Part shown: piece after piece, positions 60,985 to 64,000 of the stretch
Position numbering within the stretch: position 1 is the first letter of the stretch
Layout: each line of letters begins with the position of its first letter
Source: Pseudomonadota bacterium
Lineage (GTDB): Bacteria > Pseudomonadota > Gammaproteobacteria > Burkholderiales > Burkholderiaceae_C
DNA: 64,000 nt
NCBI GenBank assembly: GCA_021805825.1
Contig: JAJZEC010000001.1
Location: 62,001 to 126,000 of the forward strand
Direction: 5' to 3'
The notes under the pieces: model-generated
What the model saw: the letters and a program-made list of their open reading frames with translations, nothing else
Database searches by the model: none
Told to the model about the DNA's origin: nothing
Translations under genes and position numbers: made by a program

Positions 60985-62475
60985 TCACAGGAGCACGATG
61001 TCGAACTGGTGCTGGTGGTAGGCCGGTTCGACCTGCAGCGCGATCGGCTTGCCGATGAAGTCCGACAGCTCGGCCAGGTGCGCACTTTCCTCCTCGAGGA
61101 ACAGGTCGATCACCGCGTCGCAGGCCAGGATGCGGAATTCCTTCGGGTTGAACTGCCGCGCTTCGCGCAGGATTTCCCGCAGGATGTCGTAGCAGGTGGT
61201 GCGCGCGGTCTTCACCTGACCCTGGCCTGCGCAGGCCGGGCAGGGCTCGCACAGCAGGTGGGCAAGCGACTCGCGGGTGCGCTTGCGGGTCATCTCCACC
61301 AGTCCGAGCTGGGAAAATCCATTGACCGTCACCTTGACCTTGTCGCGGGCAAGGGACTTGCGCAGTTCCTCCAGCACCGCGGTGCGATGCTGCTGGCTGT
61401 GCATGTCGATGAAGTCGATGAGGATGATCCCCCCCAGGTTGCGCAGCCGCAGCTGGCGCGCGATGGCCTGCGCCGCCTCGAGGTTGGTCTTGAACACCGT
61501 ATCGTCGAAATTGCGGGCGCCAACGAAGCCCCCGGTGTTCACGTCGACGGTGGTCATCGCCTCCGTCTGGTCGATGATGAGGTAACCGCCGGACTTGAGA
61601 TCCACCCTGCGGCCGAGGGCCTTCTCGATCTCCCCGTCGATGCTGTAGAGGTCGAACAGCGGGCGCTCGCCTCGATACAACTGGATCTTGTCGACCATCG
61701 AGGGCATGTACTCGGCGGCGAAGTCCCGCAGTCGCTCGTGGTTCTCCCGTGAATCCACCTGGATCGAGCGTGTCAGATCCGAGGCCAGGTCGCGCAGTAC
61801 CCGCTGCGCCAGGCTCAGCTCCTGGTACAGCAGCGCCGGGGCCTGCGCGTTGCGCACCCGCGCCTGCAGCGCGTTCCAGGTCTTGCGCAGGTAGGCGATG
61901 TCCTCCAGCAACTCGGCATCGCTGGCGTCCTCGGCGTTGGTGCGCACGATGAAGCCCATGCTCGCCTTGGCGTCGTGCTGCTGTGCCAGGCCGGCCACGC
62001 GCTGGCGCAGGCTGTCGCGCAGCGCCGGATCCTCGATTTTCTGCGAAATCCCGATATGGCCGTCCTGCGGCAGGTGCACCAGCAGGCGCCCCGCCAGACT
62101 GATCTGGGTCGACAGGCGGGCACCCTTGGCGCCGATCGGATCCTTGATCACCTGCAGCAGCAGCGACTGCCCTTCGAACACCAGCTTCTCGATCGGCAGC
62201 GCCTGGGCGCCGCCGGCGCCCTGTCGGCCCTCGGGGCCTCCGACCATGCGTTGCCAGAGGTCGGCCACATGCAGGAAGGCCGCGCGCTCCAGCCCGATGT
62301 CGACAAAGGCCGATTGCATTCCCGGTAGCACCCGGGCCACCCGCCCGAGGTAGACGTTGCCCGCCAGGCCGCGCTCGAGGGTACGTTCGATGTGGATTTC
62401 CTGCACCGCGGCCTGGGCGACGAGCGCGACCCGCGTTTCCTGCGGGGTGATGTTGATCAGCAGATCTTCGTGCAT
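60985..62475 (-). CDS. rng: Ribonuclease G
   Basis: An endoribonuclease for 16S rRNA 5' maturation and mRNA decay. The start MHEDLLINITPQETRVALVAQ (62475) gives 496 aa; the track adds four residues. The S1 domain appears as GNVYLGRVARVLPGMQSAFVDIGLERAAFLHV; the metal site as TVDVNTGGFVGAR and LIDFIDM; the zinc-link cysteines as CEPCPACAGQGQ. Length and lack of a C-terminal scaffold exclude RNase E. It follows maf by 19 bp, a conserved maf-rng pair. Confidence 0.95.
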   Translation of the reverse strand: MHEDLLINITPQETRVALVAQAAVQEIHIERTLERGLAGNVYLGRVARVLPGMQSAFVDIGLERAAFLHVADLWQRMVGGPEGRQGAGGAQALPIEKLVFEGQSLLLQVIKDPIGAKGARLSTQISLAGRLLVHLPQDGHIGISQKIEDPALRDSLRQRVAGLAQQHDAKASMGFIVRTNAEDASDAELLEDIAYLRKTWNALQARVRNAQAPALLYQELSLAQRVLRDLASDLTRSIQVDSRENHERLRDFAAEYMPSMVDKIQLYRGERPLFDLYSIDGEIEKALGRRVDLKSGGYLIIDQTEAMTTVDVNTGGFVGARNFDDTVFKTNLEAAQAIARQLRLRNLGGIILIDFIDMHSQQHRTAVLEELRKSLARDKVKVTVNGFSQLGLVEMTRKRTRESLAHLLCEPCPACAGQGQVKTARTTCYDILREILREARQFNPKEFRILACDAVIDLFLEEESAHLAELSDFIGKPIALQVEPAYHQHQFDIVLL

Positions 62476-62494
62476 CGATGGCCCCATGCCCCCT

Positions 62495-63118
62495 TCAGAT
62501 GGAAAGCCCGGCCTGGCGGAGCAGCGCGGCGGTTTCGAACAGCGGCAGCCCCATGATGCCGGAGTAGCTGCCCCGGATGTCCTCGATGAACGTCGCCGCG
62601 CGCCCCTGCACGGCGTAGCCTCCGGCCTTGCCGAAGGGCTCGCCGCTGGCCACGTAGGCGTCGATGGCAGCTTCGTTGAGCGTGGCCATGCGCACCACGC
62701 TCTGCTGCAGCGTGGCCGCGCGCTGCCACCGACCCTGCCGATCGGGCCAGGCCACGGCCACCGCGCTGAGCACCCGGTGCCGGCGTGCGCTCAGGCTGCG
62801 CAGCATGGCGCGCGCCTGCGCGGCGTCGCCCGGCTTGCCCAGGATGCGTCGGTCGACGACCACCGTGGTGTCGGCACACAGCACCGGCGCCGCAGCCAGC
62901 GCGCGGCGGCGCAGCCGCTGCAGCGCCGCGTCGAGCTTGGCCTCGGTCACGCGCGCGACGTAGGCCGCGGCGGCCTCGCCGCGCAGCGGTGTTTCCAGCG
63001 CCTCGGCGTCCTCGTCGTCGCCGGCGGCCAGCAGGGTGCAGCGCAGGCCGATCTGCCGCAGCAGTTCGAGGCGTCTCGGGCTGGCCGAGGCAAGGTACAG
63101 CGCGGGAGGTTCGTGCAT
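62495..63118 (-). CDS. maf: Maf/YhdE-family nucleoside triphosphate pyrophosphatase
   Basis: Hydrolyses dTTP, UTP or modified pyrimidine triphosphates, a housecleaning role. 207 aa. The start [20 protein letters not shown], the catalytic Asp in [20 protein letters not shown], and [34 protein letters not shown] (the YhdE-type substrate motif) are visible. It leads the maf-rng transcript and is divergent from the ABC-F gene. Confidence 0.94.
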   Translation of the reverse strand: MHEPPALYLASASPRRLELLRQIGLRCTLLAAGDDEDAEALETPLRGEAAAAYVARVTEAKLDAALQRLRRRALAAAPVLCADTTVVVDRRILGKPGDAAQARAMLRSLSARRHRVLSAVAVAWPDRQGRWQRAATLQQSVVRMATLNEAAIDAYVASGEPFGKAGGYAVQGRAATFIEDIRGSYSGIMGLPLFETAALLRQAGLSI

Positions 63119-63246
63119 CGCGGGCAGGCAGGGGCAGGCGACCCATCATACGGCCGCTGCCGGCCGCAGCGCGCGGCTCGGCCGGCGGGCTGGCACAATG
63201 AGGGTTTCCCCGGCGCGGCCTTGCGGCGCGCGTATCGAAGCACTCC

Positions 63247-64000
63247 ATGTCCCTGCTCAGCTGCCAGGATCTGTTCCTGTCCTTCGGTGTGCATCCCTTG
63301 CTCGACCACGCCTCGATGAGCCTGGACAGCGGTGAGCGCGTGGGCCTGATCGGGCGCAACGGCAGCGGCAAATCCTCGCTGCTGCGCGTGGTCTGCGGCC
63401 AGGAGGCGGCCGACGCCGGGGAAGTGCGCCGACAGCAGGGCCTGCGCCTGGCCTACGTCGCGCAGGAGCCGCGACTCGAGGGCTTCGAATCGGTGTTCGA
63501 CGCCGTTGCCGAAGGGGTGGGGCAGGCGCGCGCGTTGCGCGACCGTTTCGAGAACCACGGCGACGCCGAAGACCTGGACGCGCTGCAGACGCGCATCGAG
63601 CTGTTGCAGGGCTGGAACTGGGAGCAGCGCGTGCAGGAAGCGCTTCAGCGCCTGGGCCTGGACGGCGCGGCGCGTGTGCGCGAGCTGTCGGGCGGGCAGC
63701 AGAAACGCGTGGCGCTGGCGCAGGCCCTGGTGGCCGGCCCCGATCTGCTGCTGCTGGACGAGCCGACCAACCATCTCGACCTGCAGGCCATCGCCTGGCT
63801 GGAAGAGCTGCTGCAGTCCTTTCGTGGCGCGGTGCTGCTGGTCAGCCACGACCGCGCCTTCATCGACGCCGTGGCCACGCGCATCGTCGAACTCGACCGT
63901 GGCCAACTGCGCAGCTATCCGGGAAACTATACAGCCTTCGAACAGCGCAAGGCGCGCGAGCTCGCCGACGAGGCGCTGGCGCAGGCGCGCGCCGACAAGC
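63247..64000 (+). CDS. uup: ABC-F family ATPase (Uup-like), truncated by window edge
   Basis: Not in the ORF track because it leaves the window. It begins MSLLSCQDLFLSFGVHPLLDHASMSLDSGERVGLIGRNGSGKSS at 63247. The first nucleotide-binding domain is complete: Walker A GRNGSGKSS, signature LSGGQQKRVALAQAL and Walker B LLLLDEPTNHLD. The visible part ends in the linker (FEQRKARELADEALAQARADK), where ABC-F proteins carry the P-site tRNA interaction motif. About 251 residues are seen. Soluble, ribosome-associated; the Uup subtype is judged from the N-terminus. Confidence 0.9.
   Translation, partial: MSLLSCQDLFLSFGVHPLLDHASMSLDSGERVGLIGRNGSGKSSLLRVVCGQEAADAGEVRRQQGLRLAYVAQEPRLEGFESVFDAVAEGVGQARALRDRFENHGDAEDLDALQTRIELLQGWNWEQRVQEALQRLGLDGAARVRELSGGQQKRVALAQALVAGPDLLLLDEPTNHLDLQAIAWLEELLQSFRGAVLLVSHDRAFIDAVATRIVELDRGQLRSYPGNYTAFEQRKARELADEALAQARADK

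Overview
The window is about 70% GC by eye and very densely coded. There are roughly 63 protein genes on both strands, most intergenic gaps are under 200 bp, and many genes overlap by 1-14 bases. I found no rRNA, tRNA, insertion sequence, phage gene or CRISPR array. The gene content and order (ribBX-ribH-nusB, nrdR-ribD, bamC-dapA, ilvE-zinc finger-waaF, alr-radA, ctpA-gpmA | rhodanese-grxC-secB-gpsA, coaD, rsmD | ftsY, and an ECF sigma-DUF3619-DUF3106 cluster) point to a betaproteobacterial chromosome, most likely Burkholderiales. The genus cannot be fixed from sequence alone. This is housekeeping core rather than an accessory island.

Layout. 1-2.3 kb: start of an acetyltransferase gene, NAD synthase and a PII protein. 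2.4-7.6 kb, minus strand: LOG-family hydrolase, DgkA, a GT4 glycosyltransferase, an LpxH-like phosphatase, DUF3106 (with a 9-bp tandem repeat), DUF3619, an ECF-like sigma factor and an ABM monooxygenase. 7.8-11.7 kb: riboflavin genes with nusB and nrdR. 11.8-15.1 kb: purN, rsmB-like, fatty acid desaturase. 15.1-17.8 kb, minus: bamC, dapA, methyltransferase. 18.1-22.5 kb: topoisomerase IV (parE, parC). 22.5-27 kb: ridA, rhlE, waaF, zinc-ribbon protein, ilvE. 27-36 kb: SbmA/YddA-like ABC exporter, radA, alr, lplT, a TlpA fusion, a DMT permease, glutathione peroxidase, cobalamin adenosyltransferase. 36.2-46.7 kb: an mdtABC-type RND pump with its outer membrane lipoprotein and a DHA2 MFS pump. 46.7-53.4 kb: moeB/thiF-like, ctpA, gpmA, rhodanese, grxC, secB, gpsA, pth, ferredoxin. 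53.5-57.3 kb: coaD, rsmD, ftsY, MFS pump. 57.5-64 kb: rpoH, LysR, scoAB, rng, maf and an Uup-like ABC-F protein cut by the window edge.

How the genes work together. Several blocks concern the cell envelope: BamC, WaaF, LplT, DgkA with a lipid-type glycosyltransferase, the desaturase, and the RND/MFS/ABC exporters. SecB, FtsY, GrxC, the rhodanese and GpsA form a protein export, thiol and phospholipid-precursor neighbourhood. The riboflavin genes sit with nusB and nrdR.

The strongest non-coding observations are: a perfect CIRCE operator directly upstream of rpoH; a perfect 28-bp palindrome in the alr/lplT divergent promoter region; a 28-bp palindrome holding both stop codons of the convergent rhlE/waaF pair; an 18-bp-stem hairpin in the leader of the ABC exporter; three successive stem-loops in the rhlE leader; a consensus DnaA box plus a near-consensus box and a 21-bp dyad before parE; and a 16-unit 9-bp tandem repeat in the DUF3106 gene. 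I see no clear wholly novel multi-gene system. The best candidates for an under-described unit are the sigma/DUF3619/DUF3106 operon and the GT4/phosphatase/DgkA lipid module.
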